A stretch of 64,000 nt of DNA from Evansella sp041820985 (GTDB lineage: Bacteria > Bacillota > Bacilli > Bacillales > Salisediminibacteriaceae), in NCBI RefSeq assembly GCF_041820985.1, contig NZ_JBGUAU010000008.1, positions 1-64,000 on the forward strand, in the 5' to 3' direction. Position numbers and translations under genes: made by a program. This document shows positions 8,541 to 15,882 of the stretch, piece after piece; positions within the stretch are counted from its first letter, which is position 1, and each line of letters begins with the position of its first letter. Below the pieces are notes generated by a model, which saw only the letters and a list, made by a program, of their open reading frames with translations, was not told where the DNA came from and made no database searches.

Positions 8541-9056
8541 TTGACTACAAAAATTATTGTTAGCTTTCATATTGAGTCTACTTTTGATCCTGATCTTATA
8601 TTTAAACACTTTAACCCTAATACAATTACAAAAAATCTCAAAGTAATCCCCATCTATTATCAAAAGTATGATCCAGATTTTTCAGGAAATATAATAACGA
8701 AAATTCCGAGCAATAATTACACTGCTTCTTGGATATATCGTATTGCAGATATAGTTAACGAGGAAGAAGACGAATGTTTTGATTTTGTGTTAAAGAGATT
8801 ATTAACGGAAACCATTTCGTCTTTATTTACAGTGGAAAAGAAGAAGTTTATTAGAAAAATAATGAATGATTATGATGCATGTTGTTATTTAAGAATTTCT
8901 TGTTTTGATTTGGGTGATTATATAACGCGTATCAATATCCCTAAAGAAGTGATGAGGAATTTAGCCGAGACAAATGCAGAAGTAGAGGTATGTTCACATA
9001 GCAAAAATATAGATCATTATAAGGCTTACAAAGAGCAAAAATTATATCAATTCTAA
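8541..9056 (+). CDS. Conserved hypothetical protein, possibly DUF4279-like
   Basis: The product has 171 residues and no signal peptide or membrane helix, so it is probably cytoplasmic. The start is TTG behind AAAAGGAGAAT, 15 bp after the SpoIIP-like gene, so it belongs to the sigma operon. Several features recall DUF4279 proteins: an N-terminal beta strand (KIIVSFHIES), a TASW.YR motif near residue 62, a central helix rich in hydrophobics, and a C-terminal acidic LGDYITRINIPKEVMRNLAETNAEVEV segment. This is a pattern-level resemblance only. Its role in the operon is unknown. Confidence 0.6.
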   Translation: MTTKIIVSFHIESTFDPDLIFKHFNPNTITKNLKVIPIYYQKYDPDFSGNIITKIPSNNYTASWIYRIADIVNEEEDECFDFVLKRLLTETISSLFTVEKKKFIRKIMNDYDACCYLRISCFDLGDYITRINIPKEVMRNLAETNAEVEVCSHSKNIDHYKAYKEQKLYQF

Positions 9057-9146
9057 ACACGCCAACTATCTCCGTTTGAGAGTAAAATACTATGTATGTA
9101 GATGTATATTAATATTAGATGTAGGACGATATTCTAGATATCAACT

Positions 9147-9182
9147 GAGGATGTTCCAATAAAATTGGAGCATCCTCTTTTT
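9147..9182 (+). terminator. Terminator of the ECF sigma operon
   Basis: A long stem (GAGGATG...CCAAT with its complement, one mismatch) around a three-base loop is followed by five T. It lies 90 bp after the third gene. Confidence 0.88.
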
Positions 9183-9211
9183 GAAATCAAGGAACCCATA
9201 CAGCAATTTTG

Positions 9212-9251
9212 AAATAAAAAATCCTATAAAGCAAAATGCCTTATAGGATTT
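9212..9251 (-). terminator. Terminator of tRNA-Val
   Basis: The arms AAATCCTATAA and TTATAGGATTT pair perfectly and, read on the minus strand, are followed by TTTTTTATTTC. They lie 14 bp beyond the tRNA 3' end. Confidence 0.8.
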
Positions 9252-9264
9252 GTGTTTTTATGTA

Positions 9265-9339
9265 TGGTGAGACTGATTGGGATTGAACCAACGACCCCTT
9301 GCCTGTCAAGCAAGTGCTCTCCCACTGAGCTACAGTCTC
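9265..9339 (-). tRNA. tRNA-Val, anticodon GAC
   Basis: On the minus strand a full cloverleaf folds with a 7-bp acceptor stem GAGACTG/CAGTCTC, discriminator A and an encoded CCA. The D arm is GCTCAGTGGGAGAGC. The anticodon stem CTTGC/GCAAG holds a seven-base loop TTGACAG (anticodon GAC, codon GUC). The T arm has loop TTCAATC. All invariant positions checked are normal, so it should be functional. Confidence 0.95.
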
Positions 9340-9394
9340 ATTTAATTAAAGGTATCAATTGACAGAGCAGTATACTTATCAATCAATAATTACT

Positions 9395-9423
9395 AATATA
9401 TAAGATTATGTGCTAATAGTCAA
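9395..9423 (-). promoter_or_regulatory. Sigma-A promoter of tRNA-Val
   Basis: On the minus strand TTGACT, a 17-bp spacer and TATATT lie 56-84 bp upstream of the mature tRNA 5' end. Confidence 0.7.
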
Positions 9424-9538
9424 TAGTTTTCAAACGAAGTTGATAGAAAAACAGTCGCCTTCTAAATTACAGTCATTTGAACTTACTGTCTAAGTTTTAT
9501 AGCTATCCTGAAATAGCATTTTTATGAAAACAAAAGGT

Positions 9539-9736
9539 CTATTCATCGTACGTATAGCGAACAACATACCGATCGTTACTAAGCTTACGAACTTCTACCC
9601 AAGGGCCAATTTCATACCCGTTTTCCCAGTTGTCTTCGATCTTTGCCTTGAGGCAACTTGCTTGGAATTTGGAGTTGAATATTTGCTTGAAATAAATCCA
9701 GCGTGTTTTATTCGGAAGAGATTCTGATGGGTTCAC
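9539..9736 (-). CDS. Small conserved hypothetical protein
   Basis: This 65-residue protein is rich in aromatic residues (WENGYEIGPWVEV, YVVRYTYDE at the end) and has no signal or membrane segment. The start is GTG, preceded by GAGGTG at seven bases. The composition suggests a small beta-rich cytoplasmic fold. An overlapping 67-residue frame on the plus strand lacks a ribosome binding site and is less convincing. I do not recognise the family. Confidence 0.6.
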   Translation of the reverse strand: MNPSESLPNKTRWIYFKQIFNSKFQASCLKAKIEDNWENGYEIGPWVEVRKLSNDRYVVRYTYDE

Positions 9737-9805
9737 TACAATTCACCTCATAAGTAATTTCAGTCAATGAACAAAATAATAACATTAGTTGGTAAAACAA
9801 TCAAG

Positions 9806-9843
9806 AAACACCTCTAGATGAAATGTTTTCCTAGAGGTGTTTT
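9806..9843. terminator. Stem-loop between two minus-strand genes
   Basis: AAACACCTCTAG and CTAGAGGTGTTT form a perfect stem. T follows better on the plus strand than on the minus strand, yet the flanking genes are on the minus strand. It most likely ends the yutG transcript. Confidence 0.6.
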
Positions 9844-9891
9844 AAGGAAAGTGAATTTCTTTTTATATTATGCAAGCTTTTGAAAAAGTTT

Positions 9892-10452
9892 CTATCCAAT
9901 TCGTTCTTCGTCGTCTCTTCGTTTGATTTCTTCTTCCCGAAGCTGTTCCTGTTGATCGCGTAATCGGTGCGCTAAGCGACCAGATGCGTTTGCTGCGATA
10001 CTACATATTAAATCATCTAGAAATGTATTCACGCTAGAATCCGATTTCGTATCTAGTTCTTTAATAATTCCTTTTTTCTCTTTATCTAAATACCCAAATG
10101 TTGTAACCGCAATGCTCCCGTATCCAAACACAGATCCTAACGCAATTGTTTCATCAACACCAAATAATCCTTCATCCATTTCTACAATAGACTGCAGAGG
10201 CTCAGATAGCATTTTTTTCTCTGCTAATTTATCTAACTCGATTCCAACTAAAACTGCATGTTGAATTTCGCGCTTTTCTAACACTTTATCAACACTGTCT
10301 ATACATTCATCCATCGTTAGTTGGTTGTTATATGGATATTGCATATCGAATACAACTTGTGCGATATCTTTCATTGTAACTCCACGCTCTGCAATTAAAT
10401 CTCTTGCTGCTCTTTCAACAACACGACAGTGTACCGGTTCTCTATTTGCCAT
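9892..10452 (-). CDS. yutG: Phosphatidylglycerophosphatase A-like protein YutG
   Basis: The 186-residue protein carries the PgpA-like domain over most of its length: HCRVVERAARDLIAERGVTM near the start, FGYGSIAVTTFGYLDKEKKG in the middle and FLDDLICSIAANASGRLAHR near the end. In Bacillus the family (YutG) is annotated as phosphatidylglycerophosphatase A, releasing phosphate from phosphatidylglycerol phosphate. Unlike proteobacterial PgpA it lacks obvious membrane helices. The C-terminus is a charged tail rich in Glu, Arg and Gln. The start at 10452 is preferred because GGAGG lies ten bases upstream; an upstream in-frame GTG at 10461 lies too close to that site. Confidence 0.85.
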   Translation of the reverse strand: MANREPVHCRVVERAARDLIAERGVTMKDIAQVVFDMQYPYNNQLTMDECIDSVDKVLEKREIQHAVLVGIELDKLAEKKMLSEPLQSIVEMDEGLFGVDETIALGSVFGYGSIAVTTFGYLDKEKKGIIKELDTKSDSSVNTFLDDLICSIAANASGRLAHRLRDQQEQLREEEIKRRDDEERIG

Positions 10453-10792
10453 CTTCTCCACTCCTCCAGTAAATGCTTTCTAGTATATTTTACCATAGTT
10501 AAGAAAAATCAAATAATTTTACTGTTCACTGAGTGTTTTCTTTATTTTACGTGATGTAGGCAGAAGTTGTGACAGAATACTTATTTGTATTAAAATTGAA
10601 GGGAATTATGCATTTTGTGTAGAAACTATAGTATATATAAGTCAGCTAACAATGGAGACTATGTAATTTAAAGATTGACTTCCATACAAGTGAAAAATTT
10701 GCACCATGGCGGATGAAAGTTGTAACTTAGTTAAGTTAACAATACATATGATCAGGGAGTCATAATAAAGAGTAGCTAAAAGGAGGAATATG
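10453..10792. other. Intergenic region with a repeat fragment
   Basis: This stretch of about 340 bp separates yutG from yjcG. At 10677-10720 the sequence CCATACAAGTGAAAAATTTG...CCATGGCGGATGAAA closely resembles the start of the repeat at 49028-49062, so it is a truncated copy of that family. No gene or clear promoter was identified, although one for yjcG must exist. Confidence 0.5.
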
Positions 10793-11308
10793 ATGAGGTA
10801 CGGTATCGCTTTGTTTCCATCAAAAAATTTGCAGGATGTAGCTAATTCATTTCGTAAACGCTATGATTCACACTATACAAAAATTCCACCGCACTTAACA
10901 CTTAAAGAAGCATTTTTTGCGGAAGAGGATGAGGCAAAAGAAATTATCTCGTATATTCGTCAGGTTTCAAAAAGCGTATCTCCATTTACAATGGAAGTAT
11001 ATAAATTTAGCTCCTTCTTTCCTGTAACAAATACGATCTATATGAAAGTGAAGGAAAACCCTACATTATTCTCTCTTCAAGAGCAGCTAAACGCAGGAAT
11101 TTTATCACATAGTAGTGATTATCAATTTGTACCGCACATTACTATTGGGCAAGATATGGACAACGATGAGTGTTCCGATGTATATAGCAGATTACGTTTA
11201 GAAACGATACATCATGAAGAAACCGTGGACCGTTTTTCCTTACTATATCAACTAGAAAATGGCACCTGGACAGTATATGAAACGTTTTTATTAGAAGGGA
11301 AAGAGTAG
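10793..11308 (+). CDS. yjcG: YjcG, 2'-5' RNA ligase/phosphodiesterase-like (2H) protein
   Basis: The 171-residue protein belongs to the 2H phosphoesterase superfamily. Both signature motifs are present: PHLTL near residue 33 and PHITIG near residue 116. These superfamily members hydrolyse or ligate 2'-5' phosphodiester bonds in RNA-related substrates; the true substrate of YjcG is unknown. The start at the second of two adjacent ATG codons gives a six-base gap to AAGGAGG and matches the MKYGI-type start of relatives. It is followed three bases later by the yjcF gene, as in B. subtilis. Confidence 0.88.
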   Translation: MRYGIALFPSKNLQDVANSFRKRYDSHYTKIPPHLTLKEAFFAEEDEAKEIISYIRQVSKSVSPFTMEVYKFSSFFPVTNTIYMKVKENPTLFSLQEQLNAGILSHSSDYQFVPHITIGQDMDNDECSDVYSRLRLETIHHEETVDRFSLLYQLENGTWTVYETFLLEGKE

Positions 11309-11311
11309 ACT

Positions 11312-11737
11312 TTGGATGCAGTAATAGTAACTACAAAAGAACAATTAGAGGATGCATATACAGTTCGTCGAACAGTTTTTATTGAAGAACAAGGTGTACC
11401 AGAAGAAATTGAAATTGATAGTCACGAAAAGGATTCCATACATTTTGTGGTTTATGATGGAGACCTAGCAGTTGGAGCAGGACGACTCCGTTTCGTTGAT
11501 GGATACGGAAAAGCCGAGCGTGTATGTGTCATGAAGGAATATCGGAAAAAGGGTGTAGGATATTTATTAATGAAAAAAATGGAAGAAAAAGCATTAGGAG
11601 AAGGGAAGCACGAATTAAAATTAAATGCTCAAACCCATGCTGAAGCCTTCTATAATAGAATCGGGTACGAAACTGTTTCTGATCTGTTTTATGATGCAGG
11701 AATTCCCCATGTAGCTATGAAAAAAGAGTTGAACTAA
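11312..11737 (+). CDS. yjcF: YjcF, GNAT family N-acetyltransferase
   Basis: This 141-residue single-domain acetyltransferase has VREDxx-like N-terminal features (EQGVPEEIEID) and the acetyl-CoA motif ERVCVMKEYRKKGVGYLL around residues 67-84, with the usual GxG turn. A C-terminal EAFYNRIGYE motif is also present. It transfers an acetyl group from acetyl-CoA to an unknown amine. The start is TTG, overlapping the yjcG end region behind AAGGGAAAGAG. The pair yjcG-yjcF is conserved in Bacillaceae and probably co-transcribed. Confidence 0.9.
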   Translation: MDAVIVTTKEQLEDAYTVRRTVFIEEQGVPEEIEIDSHEKDSIHFVVYDGDLAVGAGRLRFVDGYGKAERVCVMKEYRKKGVGYLLMKKMEEKALGEGKHELKLNAQTHAEAFYNRIGYETVSDLFYDAGIPHVAMKKELN

Positions 11738-11757
11738 CTAATATAAAATCACTAGAG

Positions 11758-11785
11758 CAGCTGATCATAAAGTATCAGCTGTTTT
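11758..11785 (+). terminator. Terminator of yjcG-yjcF
   Basis: The arms CAGCTGAT and ATCAGCTG with an eight-base loop are followed by four T. Confidence 0.75.
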
Positions 11786-11927
11786 CTGTTTGGAATGAAT
11801 TAATCTTCTTGCAAATTTGAGAAAACAATAATATAGTTTAGATGTTTATAATAGTCATAATTACCTATTACATAATTAGTGTTGTTTACGTATTAATCTG
11901 ATGTTTTTATAAAGAAGGAGAATTAGT

Positions 11928-12380
11928 ATGGACTTACAATCGGAAAGACTAAGAATCATACCTTGTACGAAAGATTTAGTAGCAAACGTTGCAGATAGGT
12001 ACAAAATTGGTCCTCATATACCTTTGTATTTAGCGCAGTTGCAAGAGGATCCCTCTCAATTAGGATGGGGCGTCTGGTTTGTGATTGAAAAAGAAACGAA
12101 CCAGCTCATTGGCGATATCGGATTTAAAGGGAAACCTGATATGGAGGGTACCGTAGAGGTTGGATATGGATTTATCCCTTCTGCTCAAAAGAAAGGTTAT
12201 GCAACAGAAGCAGTCCACGAAATTATACAGTGGGCATTTACTAGTGAAGAGGTTCAAAAAGTAATTGCCGAATGCTATCATGATAACTTTCCATCCATCC
12301 GAGTGCTAGAAAAATTAAACATGAAGAACGTAGAAATAGAAGAAAATTTATTAAAATGGGAATTGAGAAAGTCTTGCTAA
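11928..12380 (+). CDS. GNAT acetyltransferase, RimJ/RimL-like
   Basis: The 150-residue protein begins with LQSERLRIIPCT, typical of the Acetyltransf_3 (RimJ/RimL) group. It has the acetyl-CoA binding motif VEVGYGFIPSAQKKGYATEAV near residues 65-85, followed by NFPSIRVLEKLNMK. Members acetylate ribosomal protein N-termini, other proteins or small amines; the target here is unknown. The gene is monocistronic, with AAGAAGGAGAA upstream and a terminator overlapping its stop. Confidence 0.88.
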   Translation: MDLQSERLRIIPCTKDLVANVADRYKIGPHIPLYLAQLQEDPSQLGWGVWFVIEKETNQLIGDIGFKGKPDMEGTVEVGYGFIPSAQKKGYATEAVHEIIQWAFTSEEVQKVIAECYHDNFPSIRVLEKLNMKNVEIEENLLKWELRKSC

Positions 12381-12397
12381 ATGTGGCAAGGCTTTTT
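12370..12397 (+). terminator. Terminator overlapping the end of the GNAT gene
   Basis: The arms AGTCTTGC and GCAAGGCT (one G-U pair) with a loop containing the stop codon are followed by five T. Confidence 0.7.
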
Positions 12398-12544
12398 CTA
12401 ATATCAATTGTTCCTTTGCTAACACTCTAAAAATTATTGACGAATATTTATTAGGTTAAGACTGTCTGTGTGGTGTTTTCTGATGTATGAATTTGCCAAT
12501 ATTCTGCGATACTAGAGAGAGAAGCTAATCATGGAGTGTTGTAT

Positions 12545-13690
12545 ATGAAACGTATGGCAATTTTTACTGTATCCATAGGGGAAGGACATCACCAAGTTAG
12601 TGCTGCATTAAAAGAAGAATGGGAAGAGCGGGGATATGAAGCAGAAATTATCGACATTTTTTCTCTAATGTGTAGTAAAAAAGCTGAGAAAATTCGAAAA
12701 TCGTATTTTCAAAGCATTAGATATCCTATACTTTGGGATACCACTTATAGATTAACGAATTGCAAGCTGGCCGGACTATTAGTGAAACCACTAATTTTTT
12801 TATGGTGGAAAAAGGCTGTCGCAAAATGGACAAATAAGTCATATGACATCATCGTTACAACACACCCAATAGCAACACAATTAGGTGTCATGCTAAAAAA
12901 ACATGTGACTCGACCGATAAAATTATTTGCTGTGTTAACCGACTTTTCAACACATTCTTTGTCTTTTTCTAAAGAAGTTGATGCAATCTTTATTGCTAGA
13001 AAAAATGAGTTAGGAATTCTAAAAAACAAAGCGCCGAAAAATAGATTCTTTTCACACGGAATTCCGTTAAAAAAGATATGGGATCATTCATGGGAAAGAA
13101 ACGCATTACGTAAGAAGTTGGCACTCTCTGAAGAAGAACAAATTATTGTTGTTTCTGGTGGGGGAGAAGGTGTTATTTCCAAAGAAATAATCTGGTCTAT
13201 TCTTGAAAAAGATACGAAGCCAAGCACTGTACTATGGTTTTTAGGAAAGAAACAGACGGAGATTCCACCGCGAGTAAAATTAGACAATGGTACAGAAATC
13301 CGATATTTTATTTTTTCAGATCAATATCATGAATACGTTAAGGTAGCTGATTTTTTTATATCAAAGCCTGGTGGTGTTTCCATGGCGGAAGCACTTGCAT
13401 GGGGAATTCCAACTGGCATCCTGTGTCCACTTCCAGGACAGGAAAAAATAAATCAAACCGTTTTGGCTGCATACCCGACAATGATTATGTTGAATAAAGA
13501 AACCAACCTATCTTCTATCATTAAAAAACTGGACAAATCCCCCAGAAATAAGACAGGGGAGCTTTCAAGAGTGAAAGTGATTGACGAGATGATTAACTTA
13601 GTGGAATCAGATCAAGTGACACAAAACCAACATATTGCAACGAAAAGGTGGTTCACTTCTTTTGGTCGAAAACGAGAATGGAGCTCCTGA
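12545..13690 (+). CDS. UgtP/MGDG synthase-like glycosyltransferase (GT28 type)
   Basis: This 381-residue glycosyltransferase has the GEGHHQVSAALKEEW motif of the MGDG synthase N-terminal domain (about 10-170). A GT28-like C-terminal domain follows, containing VVSGGGEG near 195 and KPGGVSMAEALAWGIP near 280, which binds the nucleotide-sugar. Relatives such as UgtP (YpfP) transfer glucose from UDP-glucose to diacylglycerol at the inner membrane surface for glycolipids and lipoteichoic acid anchors. The acceptor here is unproven. The start at 12545 follows TGGAG at eight bases. A frame from 12536 is longer by three residues but overlaps the ribosome binding site. Confidence 0.85.
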   Translation: MKRMAIFTVSIGEGHHQVSAALKEEWEERGYEAEIIDIFSLMCSKKAEKIRKSYFQSIRYPILWDTTYRLTNCKLAGLLVKPLIFLWWKKAVAKWTNKSYDIIVTTHPIATQLGVMLKKHVTRPIKLFAVLTDFSTHSLSFSKEVDAIFIARKNELGILKNKAPKNRFFSHGIPLKKIWDHSWERNALRKKLALSEEEQIIVVSGGGEGVISKEIIWSILEKDTKPSTVLWFLGKKQTEIPPRVKLDNGTEIRYFIFSDQYHEYVKVADFFISKPGGVSMAEALAWGIPTGILCPLPGQEKINQTVLAAYPTMIMLNKETNLSSIIKKLDKSPRNKTGELSRVKVIDEMINLVESDQVTQNQHIATKRWFTSFGRKREWSS

Positions 13691-13782
13691 CACCAATTAT
13701 ATACACTTGCATTTCAGAACATTCGTTCGTATAATGTTAGTGAGAACGAATGTTCTATTTTATGTATTTTAAGGAGGATATT

Positions 13783-14013
13783 GTGTTGGAATCAATCATT
13801 AAAAAGGCAAAGGAATCTGGTCATCCAGTAGTATTGATGTACTTATCAAAAAAAGGGTTAGTAACAAAACGAATGGTGACCATTGAGGGGTACAGTGAAC
13901 AATGGATGCAAGGCTATTGCCATCTGCGAAAATCCTTTCGTCGTTTTCAGCGAGAAAATATCCTAGCAATCCTCCCAGCATCTTATAACGAAAGAAAGAC
14001 TCAAATACAATAG
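13783..14013 (+). CDS. Small WYL-domain-like protein
   Basis: The product has 76 residues from a GTG that follows AAGGAGGATATT. The sequence VVLMYLSKKGLVTKRMVTIEGY followed by GYCHLRKSFRRFQRENILAILP resembles a stand-alone WYL domain, an SH3-like ligand-sensing fold usually attached to a DNA-binding domain; none is present here. It may bind a nucleotide or nucleic acid. It is monocistronic with its own terminator. Confidence 0.7.
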   Translation: MLESIIKKAKESGHPVVLMYLSKKGLVTKRMVTIEGYSEQWMQGYCHLRKSFRRFQRENILAILPASYNERKTQIQ

Positions 14014-14022
14014 AGATTATTG

Positions 14023-14063
14023 AAAGCGCATGTGAGTAATAACCTACATGTGCTTTATTTTTT
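14023..14063 (+). terminator. Terminator of the WYL-like gene
   Basis: AAAGCGCATGT and ACATGTGCTTT pair over 11 positions with one G-U, followed by ATTTTTTC. Confidence 0.85.
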
Positions 14064-14097
14064 CATCGTCCATGTTAAAATTAGGAATTTCTCTCCG

Positions 14098-14217
14098 GTT
14101 AGGGAAGATGGAAAAGTGGAATTAGGCGCTATCTATCTTATTCCTACCCATCAAGGAAAAGGGATTGGTACAGCGTTACTACAAAAAGGGGTGGATGAGA
14201 TCATTACATTCAATTAA
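14098..14217 (+). pseudogene. Remnant of a GNAT acetyltransferase gene
   Basis: The frame reads VREDGKVELGAIYLIPTHQG then KGIGTALLQKGVDEI, which is the central acetyl-CoA binding motif of a GNAT enzyme. Everything before it and after about 39 residues is missing. The frame is open upstream to 14020 but runs through the preceding terminator, and there is no ribosome binding site. It is a decayed fragment rather than a working gene. Confidence 0.7.
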
Positions 14218-14245
14218 TTTTCTAGGTAATTTTTATTGATTTGAA

Positions 14246-14292
14246 GGCGATCGCAAAAAGATAAGTTTCATTTTTTGCGATCGCCCTTTTTT
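14246..14292 (+). terminator. Terminator with GCGATCGC stem
   Basis: GGCGATCGCAAAAA and its exact complement form a 14-bp stem around a 12-base loop, followed by CTTTTTT. It sits after the acetyltransferase remnant, whose full-length ancestor it probably served. Confidence 0.8.
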
Positions 14293-14327
14293 ATTTTCTG
14301 TTGTTATGATGTAGTATTAATATTATT

Positions 14328-14825
14328 TTATTGTTGAAATTTAACCCCATTTTCTACCTTTCTTACTGTTGCTATCACAAGTCTGGTCATTAGCGACTTT
14401 AAAATGAGGCCAAAAAATGTATGATACCATTTCCATTTATTGCTCCATTTAATTAAATCTGTATTCTTCACTGCCCAAAGTTCTATAAGAAAAGGAGGTA
14501 TTGTAATGAGTACGAGTTTATAAATAATCGGGATAATTTTATCTTTGTATGTCAACTGATTGTACCAAATTGTAAAAGTAGGATAAATGAAGCAGTCAAA
14601 TAGTATATGGGTATCGAACGATTTTGAAAATAATCGTAAGGGATATTTCACTATTTTATAGTTTGCCAATGTATTATCGATAAGAATGTTGGTAAGGGCA
14701 TTAAATAAATAAACGATAACCCAATCTTTAATTGGTGGTTTTCTTAGAAGTAAGGGAATAAGTAACGCTAAGTTTAGAATAAGTGAAATTCGTAAGAACT
14801 TCCTTTGAGGTTTATTTCTCTTCAT
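14328..14825 (-). CDS. CBO0543-family membrane protein
   Basis: The 165-residue protein has about four hydrophobic segments and a basic start (MKRNKPQRK). The layout RKPPIKDWVIVYLFNALTN, then YPLRLF...THILFDCF, then LIELWAVKNTDLIKWSNKWKWYH, is that of the CBO0543 family, a membrane family in spore formers without a known function. The start at 14825 gives a nine-base gap to AAGAGG. The gene is isolated, and no operon partner is visible. Confidence 0.72.
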   Translation of the reverse strand: MKRNKPQRKFLRISLILNLALLIPLLLRKPPIKDWVIVYLFNALTNILIDNTLANYKIVKYPLRLFSKSFDTHILFDCFIYPTFTIWYNQLTYKDKIIPIIYKLVLITIPPFLIELWAVKNTDLIKWSNKWKWYHTFFGLILKSLMTRLVIATVRKVENGVKFQQ

Positions 14826-15000
14826 ATATGTCATCCTCTTCTGAATCAGTTCTTATTATGATGCTCACCATTTTGCTTTAATATGTAAATTACCTGCTTT
14901 AAGGCTTAAATATAATTCTTTTCTTATGCTAAAAACAATTATGTAAATTCTTTTATCAGTACTAACTTTTTCTTTGAAGCCGTATCGACCATGTCAAATT

Positions 15001-15040
15001 AAAAAAAAAAAACCTGTTTTCACATTTATAGAAAACAGGT
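15001..15040 (-). terminator. Terminator downstream of luxS
   Basis: ACCTGTTTTC and GAAAACAGGT pair perfectly; on the minus strand about twelve T follow. It lies 72 bp beyond the luxS stop. Confidence 0.88.
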
Positions 15041-15112
15041 GTAATACTAGGAATATCATTTTAATTTTGAAAAAAAGTGTCTGAATTCAATGATTAAGGT
15101 TTATAGGTTATT

Positions 15113-15586
15113 TTAAGCTTTCGTTGCAAAAACTTCTGTCCACTCGTCTTTATGAGCAAGCATTTTCTTCGCGATTTCTTTCGCGCCTTCCAAAGAGTGA
15201 GATGCAGCCCAACCACATTGAATTTCGTTACATGCTGGAACTTCTATTGCGACAAGAACGTCATTCAATGTTTTCTCAAGAAGCTCAAGAACGTTGTCGT
15301 AGTTGTCATCATTGATAATTGCAAGATAAAACCCAGTTTGACACCCCATTGGACTAATATCTACGATTTGGGAATGATGATTGCGGCTAAACTCTGCCAT
15401 CATATGTTCCAAAGAGTGTAGCCCAGGCATATCCATATGCTCTTTGTTTGGTTGACAAAAACGAATATCATATTTGAAAATCTTGTCTCCGTTTGCACCC
15501 TCTGTTGTTCCTGCCAAACGAATGTATGGTGCTTTTACTTTTGTATGGTCTAAATTAAAGCTTTCCACGTTCATCTTCTTTGTCAT
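15113..15586 (-). CDS. luxS: S-ribosylhomocysteine lyase LuxS
   Basis: LuxS cleaves S-ribosylhomocysteine to homocysteine and DPD, the precursor of autoinducer-2, in the activated methyl cycle. The 157-residue length is typical. The iron/zinc site HSLEH (His57, His61) and Cys124 in QCGWAASH are present, as is the catalytic Cys82 in GCQTGFY. AAGGAGG lies seven bases before the ATG. The gene is monocistronic; no SAM riboswitch is recognisable in the 290 bp upstream. No quorum-sensing receptor is nearby, so a metabolic role is the safer reading. Confidence 0.97.
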   Translation of the reverse strand: MTKKMNVESFNLDHTKVKAPYIRLAGTTEGANGDKIFKYDIRFCQPNKEHMDMPGLHSLEHMMAEFSRNHHSQIVDISPMGCQTGFYLAIINDDNYDNVLELLEKTLNDVLVAIEVPACNEIQCGWAASHSLEGAKEIAKKMLAHKDEWTEVFATKA

Positions 15587-15831
15587 ATTTTTTCCTCCTT
15601 AGATTATAGCGATAGTAACAACGATGAAAAAATGGAGTGTAGCCAGTAAATCTTGGGTTCTTTCATTAAGTATGTTTTCTTTTATTCTAGCTTTTCCAAT
15701 TTCATTATAAACATTGTATCAGCCAGTACTACTGTTTTACCAGCTTTTTCATAGATTTGTATATCGTCATTTCGTAGAGCAAATTTCTTAGATTAGTTGA
15801 TCAACCAATTCGAATCAATCTCTCTGTACAT
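15587..15831. other. luxS upstream region
   Basis: The roughly 245 bp between luxS and the catalase terminator are A/T-rich. They contain no open frame of note, and I could not assign a promoter with confidence. Confidence 0.4.
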
Positions 15832-15862
15832 AAAAAATCGCCTACCGAACTTAGTAGGCGAT
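15832..15862 (-). terminator. Terminator of the catalase gene
   Basis: ATCGCCTA and TAGGCGAT arms with a ten-base loop are followed on the minus strand by TTTTTTA. Confidence 0.85.
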
Positions 15863-15882
15863 CTACAAATTATATCTTTACG

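Noticed and set aside
9524..9727. 67-codon plus-strand frame overlapping the small minus-strand gene
   Set aside because: The minus-strand frame has a well-placed GAGGTG and a more protein-like composition.
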